In this document: positions 39,820-48,108 of the stretch, piece after piece
How the letters are laid out: each line of letters opens with the position of its first letter
Position numbering within the stretch: position 1 is the first letter of the stretch
NCBI GenBank assembly: GCA_029776995.1
Contig: JAKOTZ010000206.1
Location: 1-64,000 of the forward strand
DNA: 64,000 bases
DNA from: Candidatus Hydrogenedentota bacterium
GTDB lineage: Bacteria; Hydrogenedentota; Hydrogenedentia; Hydrogenedentales; CAITNO01
Direction of reading: 5' to 3'
Notes under the pieces: generated by a model
What the model saw: the letters and a program-made list of their open reading frames with translations, nothing else
What the model was told of the DNA's origin: nothing
Database searches by the model: none
Made by a program: the position numbers and the translations under genes

Positions 39820-42597
39820 ATGCGCGTAATTAGAATGGATCGGCGGATGAAGGGCGGAGCTCTTTTCTCCGCGTTTGTTTTCCTTATGCTGGGATATGCC
39901 GGTGGCGTGACCGCCTGGACGGGGAACCTTCCGGTGGGTCCAGGCTTATGGCTTACCGCGGCCGCGCCGGCGCAGGGCGCGCAGAGCGAAACGGCTCCGG
40001 CGTCGTCGCCGCTCGCCGCGGACCCCAAAACGGCCGGCATGGAGGCTTATGAGAAGAATGACCTGAAAAAGGCGGCCCAGCTGCTGCGTGAAGCGGCCGC
40101 GCTGGATCCCAATGATATGGAAGTGGCCCGTCGGCTCGGTTTCGCCCTGAAAGAAACCGGCAATTATGAAGAGGCGCTTGCCGTGCTGGAACGGGTAGTC
40201 GCCGCGGTTCCGGACGATTACTACCACTGGTGGTGGCTGTCGGACACGCAGCGCCTGCTGGGGCGGTATGCCGAGTCTCTAAAAAGTATGGAACGGTCCG
40301 CGCGGCTGGCCTCGGCAGACCTGAGGGAAGAGCTGCAGGAATACGTGGACTACACCGCCCGCCTGGCCGCCACGGACAAAAGCTGGGAAAATGCCGCCGT
40401 GCACATGGATTTCGCGGAACGCCACCGGGCCAACCGGCGCGTGCGGCGGCAGATCGCCGAAATGATGACCGCCCTGTCCCTGGCGCCGGAGGTTGCGCCT
40501 GATGATCGGGAAGGGCTGGGGCGCAGGGCGCACATCTGTCAGCAGCTGGGCATTCAGCATATATACATTGAAGAACCGGAAGTGGCGGTGGACTGGTTTT
40601 CCGAGGCCGCAAAGCTCTCCGAGATGGGAGCTTTTCCCGGTGACCGGCTGCAGGCCCTCAAAGAATGGGCGGGCGCGCTTTGGGCCATGGCGCGGCAGCA
40701 GCTGGAACAGGCGGATTCGCTGCTGGAGCAGGCATCCGCTTTATATGCCACCGCGCTGGGGCTGGCTTTGGAAATAAAGGAGATTCCCCAGGAACGGCAG
40801 ACCCGCGCGCTCCTGTTGCGGACCCGTGCCCGCCTGACGGCTTTTGATGATCCGGACTTTGTCGCGTTGCGGGAGCGCAATTTTATGGAAGTGCCCCGCA
40901 AGGGGCCGGTCAATGAGTTCTCCGTGGCGGAAGCCGTCGCGGTGGAAGCGGAGCTCCGCCTTGTGGAAGGCGACTTCGCGGGCGCCCGCATCCTGCTCGA
41001 GATGGCGATGCCCTACTTTGAGGAATCCACCTACCTGACCGATTACCACCGGTTTACCGAGCTTCAGCTTCAGCTGGCCCAGGCCTGGCTTCGCCTGTCC
41101 CAGCCGGCCGCTGCCTCGGAAAGCATTGAAAAAGCCCGAAAAAAAGCGGAAGAAGCGCGCGCCTTCATTGATTACGACGCTTTCAACCGGGGACAGGGGG
41201 CGCTGCTGTTGCGGCGCATGGCGTGCGCCGGCGTGCGCGCCCTGGCGGCGGCAGGCTCCTCCGGGGATATGCTGCTGACCGCGGCGGAACAGGGCGTGGA
41301 GCGCGCGGCATATTACCGCATGCGCGGCGTGCTGGCTGATGACGCTTCCCGAAGGGATATCGCCGCGGAGGCGGACGTTATCCGTATGCGGCTGCCCATG
41401 CTGGAGCAGCGGCTTCGGGACGCGGAAGAACGGGGCGATGCCCCTGAAGCGGAACGGCTACGGGCGCGCGTCGCGCGGGATCAGGACCGGCTCGCATGGC
41501 TGGACGGCATACCCGACGGGAATCTGTCCCTGTTGCGCGATTATCGGCCCGCGCCGGTATTGGGAGGGGACCGGTTTCGGAAATGCCTGGCCGGTAACAC
41601 GGCAGTGTTGCACCTGCTCTCGGATGAGTATGGGACTGTGGCGGTAATTACCGGTAAAGAAGCTTCCGTCGCGATGGAATGCGTCCTGACAGACAGCGAA
41701 GCGGCCCGGCTGGCCGAACAAATCCGCAAGGGAGGGGATGCGGCATCCAAAGCGCTGGAGCGGCTTCGGACCGTGCTGCTTGCTCCGATAGTGGAACGGT
41801 TGCGGCAGTTGCCGGCGGATTTTCTGGTCGTATGCGCGGACATCGGGATTTCAGGGCTCCCTCTGGAGGTGCTGCTGGGTTCAGCTGATTCCGGAGGGCC
41901 CGCCATCAGGACCACCCGGCTGACCTACGCCAGCCAGCTCGATGCCGTTCCGGCCGTTTCCGGCCAACTTTCCAGCATTGCGGTCGACGCAACTGCTGCG
42001 AACGCGCCCGAATTTTCGGATCTTCTCAGGATATGGAAAGACGCGCAGCGGACCGTGACGGATACGCCGGCCCCGGGCTCCGGGTTACTGCTCAGGGTTG
42101 TTCTGAACCAGCTGCCGCCGGATCCCCTTTACTGCCGACTGCGGTTCGGATCGGATGCCCCCCCCGCGGAGCTGACCGTGTCGCAGCTGCTGCGGGATAA
42201 ACCGTGGCAGGCCGGGGAAATACTGATGGCCTGGGATGCCGCTGATGCCGCCCAATCCCGGCTGCGTCCGGAGCTGGCCATGCTGCTGTGGGAAGTGGCG
42301 AGGCTGTCGGGCGCTTCCGCGCTGCTGATGCCCGCATGGGCGCAGGATCCGCAGTGTGCTGCGGCGTTTTTTGCGGCACTCGCACAGCATCTGGATGCGG
42401 GTAGCTTTATCGAAGCAGTCGGCCGCGCCCGGGAAGATATGCGTCAAAGCCGGCCTGAGGATCCCGGCTGGATGGCTTTCACGTGCTGGGGTACGGCGGG
42501 ACTGCCCCGCCCGGCTGAGGAACCGACCGCGAATCCGTCTGTCCCGGAGGCTGAATCCGCGGGGAATGGCGGAGAGCCGTCGGCCGTTTCCCCCTGA
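39820..42597 (+). CDS. Secreted TPR protein with degenerate CHAT-like C-terminal domain
   Basis: Signal-like N-term; TPR-type repeats from about residue 65; C-term 'DIGISGLPLEVLL ... LRPELAMLLWEVARLSGASALLMPAWAQD ... FAALAQHLDAGSFIEAVGRAREDMRQSRPEDPGWMAFTCWG' follows the CHAT domain layout. Confidence 0.65.
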   Translation: MRVIRMDRRMKGGALFSAFVFLMLGYAGGVTAWTGNLPVGPGLWLTAAAPAQGAQSETAPASSPLAADPKTAGMEAYEKNDLKKAAQLLREAAALDPNDMEVARRLGFALKETGNYEEALAVLERVVAAVPDDYYHWWWLSDTQRLLGRYAESLKSMERSARLASADLREELQEYVDYTARLAATDKSWENAAVHMDFAERHRANRRVRRQIAEMMTALSLAPEVAPDDREGLGRRAHICQQLGIQHIYIEEPEVAVDWFSEAAKLSEMGAFPGDRLQALKEWAGALWAMARQQLEQADSLLEQASALYATALGLALEIKEIPQERQTRALLLRTRARLTAFDDPDFVALRERNFMEVPRKGPVNEFSVAEAVAVEAELRLVEGDFAGARILLEMAMPYFEESTYLTDYHRFTELQLQLAQAWLRLSQPAAASESIEKARKKAEEARAFIDYDAFNRGQGALLLRRMACAGVRALAAAGSSGDMLLTAAEQGVERAAYYRMRGVLADDASRRDIAAEADVIRMRLPMLEQRLRDAEERGDAPEAERLRARVARDQDRLAWLDGIPDGNLSLLRDYRPAPVLGGDRFRKCLAGNTAVLHLLSDEYGTVAVITGKEASVAMECVLTDSEAARLAEQIRKGGDAASKALERLRTVLLAPIVERLRQLPADFLVVCADIGISGLPLEVLLGSADSGGPAIRTTRLTYASQLDAVPAVSGQLSSIAVDATAANAPEFSDLLRIWKDAQRTVTDTPAPGSGLLLRVVLNQLPPDPLYCRLRFGSDAPPAELTVSQLLRDKPWQAGEILMAWDAADAAQSRLRPELAMLLWEVARLSGASALLMPAWAQDPQCAAAFFAALAQHLDAGSFIEAVGRAREDMRQSRPEDPGWMAFTCWGTAGLPRPAEEPTANPSVPEAESAGNGGEPSAVSP

Positions 42598-42618
42598 AAC
42601 GGATGGACTGATACAGGC

Positions 42619-43062
42619 ATGCCCCGTTTTCCGGTTACACCGATCAAACAGCAGGAGTTAGAGGATCGCATGGCCGCCTGCGGCATCCGGGAGAGCGATC
42701 TCGAGGAACAGTTCATTGCCGCGCGCGGTCCCGGCGGCCAGAAGGTGAACCATACCGCAACCGGCGTGCGGATTCGACATGTGCCCTCAGGTCTTGAAGT
42801 AAAATGGGATCGGGAACGGTCCCAGGGACTGAACCGGTTCTTTGCCCGGCGCCGGCTGTGTGAACTGCTGGAATCCATGCGCCAGGGCAGGGAAGCGCCG
42901 GCCGCGCGGCGCGCTGAAAAAATCAGGCGTCAGAAAAACCGCCGCGCCCGGCGTTCCAAATCCCGGCAGGCCGGCGCGGACCGTGAAAATGCTGGCCGGA
43001 TAGCAACCGGGATTGACGGGGAGGCGTCAGCAGTGATGGACCCTAAGGAGATCGAACGGTGA
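42619..43062 (+). CDS. Peptide chain release factor-like protein (GGQ domain)
   Basis: 'AARGPGGQKVNHTATGVRIRHVPSGLEVKWDRERSQGLNRFFARRRL' RF-1/ArfB-type GGQ domain and basic C-terminus. Confidence 0.85.
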   Translation: MPRFPVTPIKQQELEDRMAACGIRESDLEEQFIAARGPGGQKVNHTATGVRIRHVPSGLEVKWDRERSQGLNRFFARRRLCELLESMRQGREAPAARRAEKIRRQKNRRARRSKSRQAGADRENAGRIATGIDGEASAVMDPKEIER

Positions 43063-44438
43063 ATCAGCGTTTTTTGTTTCTGCCCAGGCTCGGATGCCGG
43101 CTGGCGTGCGCAGGTCTGGTGTTTGGGGTTCTGGCGGGATGCGCCACGCTGGGACAGCCTGAACGGGCCGTACTGCGGGCACGGGAGCAGGTTTCGCCCG
43201 CGTTGGTGCATATCCGGCCGGTCAAGGAAGTGTTTCAGACCGGGAAACGCACCGAAATGCTGGCGGTCGGAAGCGGTTTCATCATTTCGCCGGACGGGTA
43301 CGTGGTCACGAATGAGCACGTCGCGGGAGACAGCACTTCCGTGCAGTGCGTGCTGAGTGACAACCGTGAGCTGGATGCCCAGGTGGTGGGCGCTGACCCC
43401 GATACGGACATTGCCGTCCTCAAACTTCAGGGGGACGCGCCGTTTCCCTACGTTAAATGGGGACGTTCGGACACGGTGCAGGCCGGCCAGGTGGCCTTGG
43501 CGTTCGGGAGTCCGCATGGGCTGTCCCGGTCGGTTTCCATGGGCATTATCAGCATGACAGACCGAAATCTCGATGATGAGGGCGCGTCTCCTGCCCCCTA
43601 CAATAATTTCATTCAGACTGACGCGGCCATCAACCCCGGCAACAGCGGGGGGCCTCTGGTGAATATCCGCGGTGAGGTGATCGGGGTGAACGCCCGCATG
43701 CTGCGCGGCGCCGAAAACGTAGGGTTTGCCATTCCGGCGGACATCGCGCGCGCCGTGGTTGAGGCCATCATCCGCGACGGGCGGGTGCGGCGCAGTTACT
43801 TTGGTTTTGAGCTGCAGGAGATGACCGCCAGAAGCATCGATCCCGGGAAACGGGGCGTGCTGATCGCGGGGGTGGACCGATTTTCTCCCGCCGCGGAGGT
43901 GGATATCCGCCCGGGCGATGTCCTGACTGCGGTCAATGGTATACCGGTCAATGCCCGGTGGCGGGAGGACCTGCCCGCCGTGCGGCGCCTGATGGCCGAA
44001 CTGCCGGTGGGAGAGCCGGCCCGGCTGACCATTGAACGCAATGGCGAACAGCGGGATGTGGATGTGGTGCCTGAAGAGAAAACAGCGGCGCGGGGCAAAC
44101 AGGAAGCCTTTGAGGCGTGGGGGCTCAGCGTGGCGGAGGTTACCCAGGAAGTGGCGCGCCGCGCCCAGCTACCCAGACCGGCCGGCGTGCTGGTAATCGG
44201 TGTTTCACCCGGAGCGCCTGCCGGATGGGCGGGGCTTCAACCGGGGGATATCATCCTGACCATGGACGGCGAAACCGTTGTGGATTTTGCCGTCTTCAGG
44301 AAGCTGTACGATCAGCGGATCCAGGAGAATCGCCGCCAGATCATGCTGTTCGTGCAGCGGGGCGCCTTGACCCGTTTTGTTCTGATTAACCTGGAACAGG
44401 CTCCCGCAGAGCAGGAGGAGGCGCGCGGCCATGAATAA
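43059..44438 (+). CDS. HtrA/DegP-like serine protease with two PDZ domains, putative lipoprotein
   Basis: Lipobox 'VLAGC'; triad motifs 'VTNEHVAG', 'DTDIAVLK', 'NPGNSGGPLVNIRGEVIGVNA'; PDZ repeats. Confidence 0.92.
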   Translation: MNQRFLFLPRLGCRLACAGLVFGVLAGCATLGQPERAVLRAREQVSPALVHIRPVKEVFQTGKRTEMLAVGSGFIISPDGYVVTNEHVAGDSTSVQCVLSDNRELDAQVVGADPDTDIAVLKLQGDAPFPYVKWGRSDTVQAGQVALAFGSPHGLSRSVSMGIISMTDRNLDDEGASPAPYNNFIQTDAAINPGNSGGPLVNIRGEVIGVNARMLRGAENVGFAIPADIARAVVEAIIRDGRVRRSYFGFELQEMTARSIDPGKRGVLIAGVDRFSPAAEVDIRPGDVLTAVNGIPVNARWREDLPAVRRLMAELPVGEPARLTIERNGEQRDVDVVPEEKTAARGKQEAFEAWGLSVAEVTQEVARRAQLPRPAGVLVIGVSPGAPAGWAGLQPGDIILTMDGETVVDFAVFRKLYDQRIQENRRQIMLFVQRGALTRFVLINLEQAPAEQEEARGHE

Positions 44439-45843
44439 TCAATCCCGGTTAAGCCGAAAAGCATATGGATGCCTCGGGCTTCTGGCCATACTGTTCGCCG
44501 CGCCGCGGGTCGCGTCGGCGGAAGCGTTTCCCGCGCCGGTCATCCGCCAGGCGTACAACCAGTGGGCCCGCGCGCTGTGTCTCGTGACCTTTTCCCAGGA
44601 GCTTACCGATCCGCGTTCCGGTGAATCCCGCCGGCGCGAAGGTACCGCGTTGGGGTTGCTGGTTCGGTCGGACGGCCTGGTGATTACCCATGGCCACCTG
44701 CAGACGGACACCAGCCGGATCACGGACGCGCGGATCCGACTGGAATCCGACGGAAAAACGGATGAGTTGCCGGCGGTGGTGCTTGGAAAACCTGATGATT
44801 TGAACCTGCTGTTTCTGCAGGCGCAGGCGCCTGAAAAGAAAACTTTTCCAGCGGTGTCTTTTGCCGATGTGCCACTGCAGCTGGGCGATCCGGTCCTGGT
44901 GCTGGGACGCATGAGCGAAACGGTTGACTATGTGCCCGGCGTGGTACTGGATCATATTGCCGCCGTGGTGGATACGCCGCGCACGGCCTACTGTCTTGCC
45001 GGCGGCCTGAAAATGGGATTTTTGTCCGGACCGGTGCTGAATATCCGCGGCGAAGTGGTCGGCGTGACGGGCATTGAACTGAGTGAAGAAGAAGGGGGAG
45101 GACTGTATTCCCGAAGCGGTGTTCCCATGGTATTTCAGACGGCCCTGCTGGCGCCCTATATTGCCTCTCCGCCCAGGAGCGGGGCCGGGGAGCCCAAGGT
45201 TTCCGGAGAAGAGGCCTGGCTGGGGGTCTTTACGCAGCCGCTGAAACCCGAGTTTGCGGCATACTGGGGATTGCCGGAAGCCGGGGGTCTGATCGTCAGC
45301 ACGGTGGTACCGGATTCTCCCGCTGCCCAGGCCGGCATACAGCCTGGTGACATCATCAAATCCTTTGACGGCAAACCGCAGCGGGCGACGCAGGATCGGG
45401 AAGTGCTGAATTTTTCCAGGCTGGTTCGCGACACCGGCCCCGGAAAAACGGTCCGGATTGAACTGCTCCGGAACGGTCAGCCGCTGACGCTGGAGGTTAC
45501 CCTGACGACCCGGCCCCAGTCCGCGCAGGATGCCGAGGAGTATGAAGAAAACGTCCTGGGGCTTACGGTCCGCGAGCTCACTCGGGATATCCGCATTGCC
45601 CTGAATATCGCCGAAGATGTTCAGGGAGTCATTGTCCGCCGCGTGGCATCTGGAAGTCCGGCCCAGGCCGCGAAAATGCGTCCGGGAGTTATCATCATGG
45701 CGGTAGGAGACTACACCGTCACCAATCTTGAAGAATATCGACAGGCCATCGAAAAACTTCGGGAAACCAGGCCGGCTGAAGTGCCCCTGTTCGCCAGGGT
45801 TGGATCGGCCACCGGATTCTTCCGGGTGCGTCCGCGGTGGTAA
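44431..45843 (+). CDS. HtrA-like paralogue with two PDZ domains; catalytic Ser apparently lost
   Basis: 'ITHGHL' and 'PDDLNLLFL' align with His/Asp motifs, but GNSGGP is replaced by 'GFLSGP' before 'VLNIRGEVVGVTG'. Confidence 0.82.
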   Translation: MNNQSRLSRKAYGCLGLLAILFAAPRVASAEAFPAPVIRQAYNQWARALCLVTFSQELTDPRSGESRRREGTALGLLVRSDGLVITHGHLQTDTSRITDARIRLESDGKTDELPAVVLGKPDDLNLLFLQAQAPEKKTFPAVSFADVPLQLGDPVLVLGRMSETVDYVPGVVLDHIAAVVDTPRTAYCLAGGLKMGFLSGPVLNIRGEVVGVTGIELSEEEGGGLYSRSGVPMVFQTALLAPYIASPPRSGAGEPKVSGEEAWLGVFTQPLKPEFAAYWGLPEAGGLIVSTVVPDSPAAQAGIQPGDIIKSFDGKPQRATQDREVLNFSRLVRDTGPGKTVRIELLRNGQPLTLEVTLTTRPQSAQDAEEYEENVLGLTVRELTRDIRIALNIAEDVQGVIVRRVASGSPAQAAKMRPGVIIMAVGDYTVTNLEEYRQAIEKLRETRPAEVPLFARVGSATGFFRVRPRW

Positions 45844-46415
45844 CGCCATTGCTTTTCAGTGGCGCCAGACGGGGGATTGCCGCAGCCGTGGCGGGGATGC
45901 TGGCCGTGTTGCTGCTGCCGGCCTGTTCCGGGCAGGACGACCAGCTCCGCCGGCGTTTTGAGGCAGCCTGGGCCGCCTGCCTGGGGGGAGAATGCGCCGC
46001 CCAGGAAAAAATAGCGCGGGAATGGCTGTGCCGGCATCCGTCCAGCGTGGCGGGGCATTATCTGCTGGGGAAGAGCTATCTGCACCGCCCCGACGCCAAC
46101 ACCACGATTGCCAAGGGCGAATTCGAAACGGCGCTCATGCTGCTGGATGAAGGTATCCAACCGGACCTGCCGGAAAACGCCCCTCTTTCCGAGGATATCC
46201 GCGCGGTTCTCCACCGGGATACCGCGCTCGCCCTCATGCGCGCGCTGTACGATGGCGCGGCGCTGGTGCCGGATGCCGTGGCACTGCCCGTAGCGGAGCT
46301 GGCGCTGCGGCACGTGCGTGCAGGGCTGAAATATAACCCGCAGTCCGCCTACCTTCGGGAGATGGAAACCGCCCTGATGGACATTCTGATGCCGTCGGGC
46401 CGGGTTGGCGTCTGA
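45837..46415 (+). CDS. Putative lipoprotein with TPR-like helices
   Basis: 'MLAVLLLPACSGQ' lipobox; helical repeat-like sequence; overlaps the upstream stop. Confidence 0.6.
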   Translation: MVTPLLFSGARRGIAAAVAGMLAVLLLPACSGQDDQLRRRFEAAWAACLGGECAAQEKIAREWLCRHPSSVAGHYLLGKSYLHRPDANTTIAKGEFETALMLLDEGIQPDLPENAPLSEDIRAVLHRDTALALMRALYDGAALVPDAVALPVAELALRHVRAGLKYNPQSAYLREMETALMDILMPSGRVGV

Positions 46416-46417
46416 AT

Positions 46418-46894
46418 TCAGCCGACCGACAGGGCAAGGTCCAGCACGAACCGGTCTCCCTGTTCTGTTTCGTACAGCAGATTCAGGCAGGGCGTATCCT
46501 GTCGTCGGTACACTTCATGGCCCGCGCCGGTAATGATGGTGGGCAGCGTGATGTCAAATTTATAGGGGGTGTGCTGCAACAGGGCTTTGGCGCGTCCGGC
46601 GGTCATGTTCACCAGTTCGCCCGCGCCGTCCCGGATATCGGTTTCGCTCACGGGCGCGTTTTCTTCCATCCCCAGCATCCGGCAGACCAGGCGGCGGACC
46701 AGGTCGCCAGGCATGGACAGCGCGCAGGTTCCTTTTACTGGCCCGGACAATCCGATGATCGCGCTGACATCCCCGTACATGGCGTGACCGTCCTTGATCC
46801 ACGCGTCCACGCGTACCGCCCGCACTCCCGCCATGGACTGCAGCGTGTCCTTTACCCCCTGGTCAAACTGCTGAACAATGGATGCGGGAACCAT
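46418..46894 (-). CDS. CheX-like chemotaxis phosphatase domain protein (orphan)
   Basis: 'GDVSAIIGLSGPVKGTCALSMP...DGAGELVNMTAGRAKALL' with CheX/CheC-type E-x-x-N motif. Confidence 0.78.
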   Translation of the reverse strand: MVPASIVQQFDQGVKDTLQSMAGVRAVRVDAWIKDGHAMYGDVSAIIGLSGPVKGTCALSMPGDLVRRLVCRMLGMEENAPVSETDIRDGAGELVNMTAGRAKALLQHTPYKFDITLPTIITGAGHEVYRRQDTPCLNLLYETEQGDRFVLDLALSVG

Positions 46895-46906
46895 ATCCTG
46901 GGCCGC

Positions 46907-47747
46907 TCAGCTGAAATCCGGTTGGATAGTGGACAGGCCCAGCACCGTGTCGAGCATGCCCAGTTTCTGGTAACGGAACCGTTCGGCGGCCTGCAGCCCG
47001 CGCGCCGCGCCGGTCTCGGCGCAGTAATTCCGCACGCCCATCTCGATCAGGTCGCGGTACCGGCCGCTTTCCACCACGTCATCCAGGCCCAGGTCTGCGC
47101 CTGCCGCGCGCGCCTCCATAGCCAGCGCGTCGGCGGTGAGCACCATCTGACAGTCGTGGGCCAGCAGCGCGGAAATCTTTTTGTCCATCACCGACGATAT
47201 GTCCACCAGCAGATCGGCGTCCGCCGTGGGATGTTTGGCAAACCAGTACGCCTCGGTAACCGCGCAGGGGGGATGGGCGTGATCGGGGTAGAACCGGGGA
47301 TTGCCGGCGAAGGAGGCAGCCTCCAGGGTGGCCATGGCCACGCACCGGTGATCCGGATGGTCTTCTCCGGGGGCGAAAGGATCCCAGCTCATCACCACGT
47401 CCGCGCGCACTTCCCGGATCTTCGCCATAATCTTGCCCCGAAGCACAGCCGGATTCACCTGATCCAGCTTGCCGTCGGGATACCGCTCAAAAAAAAACGT
47501 CCCGGATGCCCAGTATCTCCGCCGCGCGGCGCGCCTCCGCCTCCGATATGGGAATGATTTCTTCGGGGCTCAGCCGGTACGACCCTTTTGAATTATCCGT
47601 CAGGATATACTCGTAAACCGTGTGGCCCTTTTCACCGGCCAGCCTTGCCACGGTTCCTCCCGCCATGAATTCCAGGTCATCGGCATGGGCCACAACAGCA
47701 AGAATTACTTTTGTGCGGGGAGCAGGCATAACCGGATCTCCATTCAA
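46907..47747 (-). pseudogene. PIG-L/LmbE family deacetylase split by a one-base frameshift at a T9 tract
   Basis: N part 'VAHADDLEFMAGGTVARLAGEKG...IRDVFF*' (47487..47747) and C part 'DPFAPGEDHPDHRCVAMATLEAA...' (46907..47458 frame) are two halves of one family; deleting one T gives 'IRDVFFERYPDGKLDQVNPAVLRGK'. Confidence 0.8.
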
Positions 47748-47762
47748 TACGTTTGGGACAAA

Positions 47763-48020
47763 TCACTTCAGCTGTGCCAGGGGAATACCTTCATCAATCA
47801 GCATCACCGGGATATCATCCCGAACCGCATACGCGATGGTTCCGTCTTCCCGTACCAGCAGTTCGTGCACCGGTTCTTCCACCGCCTGTCCGGCGCGGTT
47901 TTTGAGGGCGCCCGCGGCGATTGCCGCGTTAACTTTCTCCACCAGTTCCGCGTCCGCGCGGCGGACAGGCTGCCGGCTTTCCGGACACACCAGAATTTTC
48001 AGAAGTTCATCGCTGACCAT
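47763..48020 (-). CDS. Trm112/UPF0434 family protein
   Basis: 'LLKILVCPESRQPVRRAD...DGTIAYAVRDDIPVMLIDEGIPL'. Confidence 0.85.
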   Translation of the reverse strand: MVSDELLKILVCPESRQPVRRADAELVEKVNAAIAAGALKNRAGQAVEEPVHELLVREDGTIAYAVRDDIPVMLIDEGIPLAQLK

Positions 48021-48108
48021 AATTCAACCATCTCCAGAAAAAGAGCTTCGTCGCTCCACGCTCGGGAAGAACGTTTTCAGGCAGGAATCATCGTACCACA
48101 TCAAAAGC

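Noticed and set aside
47487-47747. 86-aa ORF as an independent small gene
   Set aside because: It is the N-terminal part of a PIG-L deacetylase continuing in the next frame after the T9 tract.
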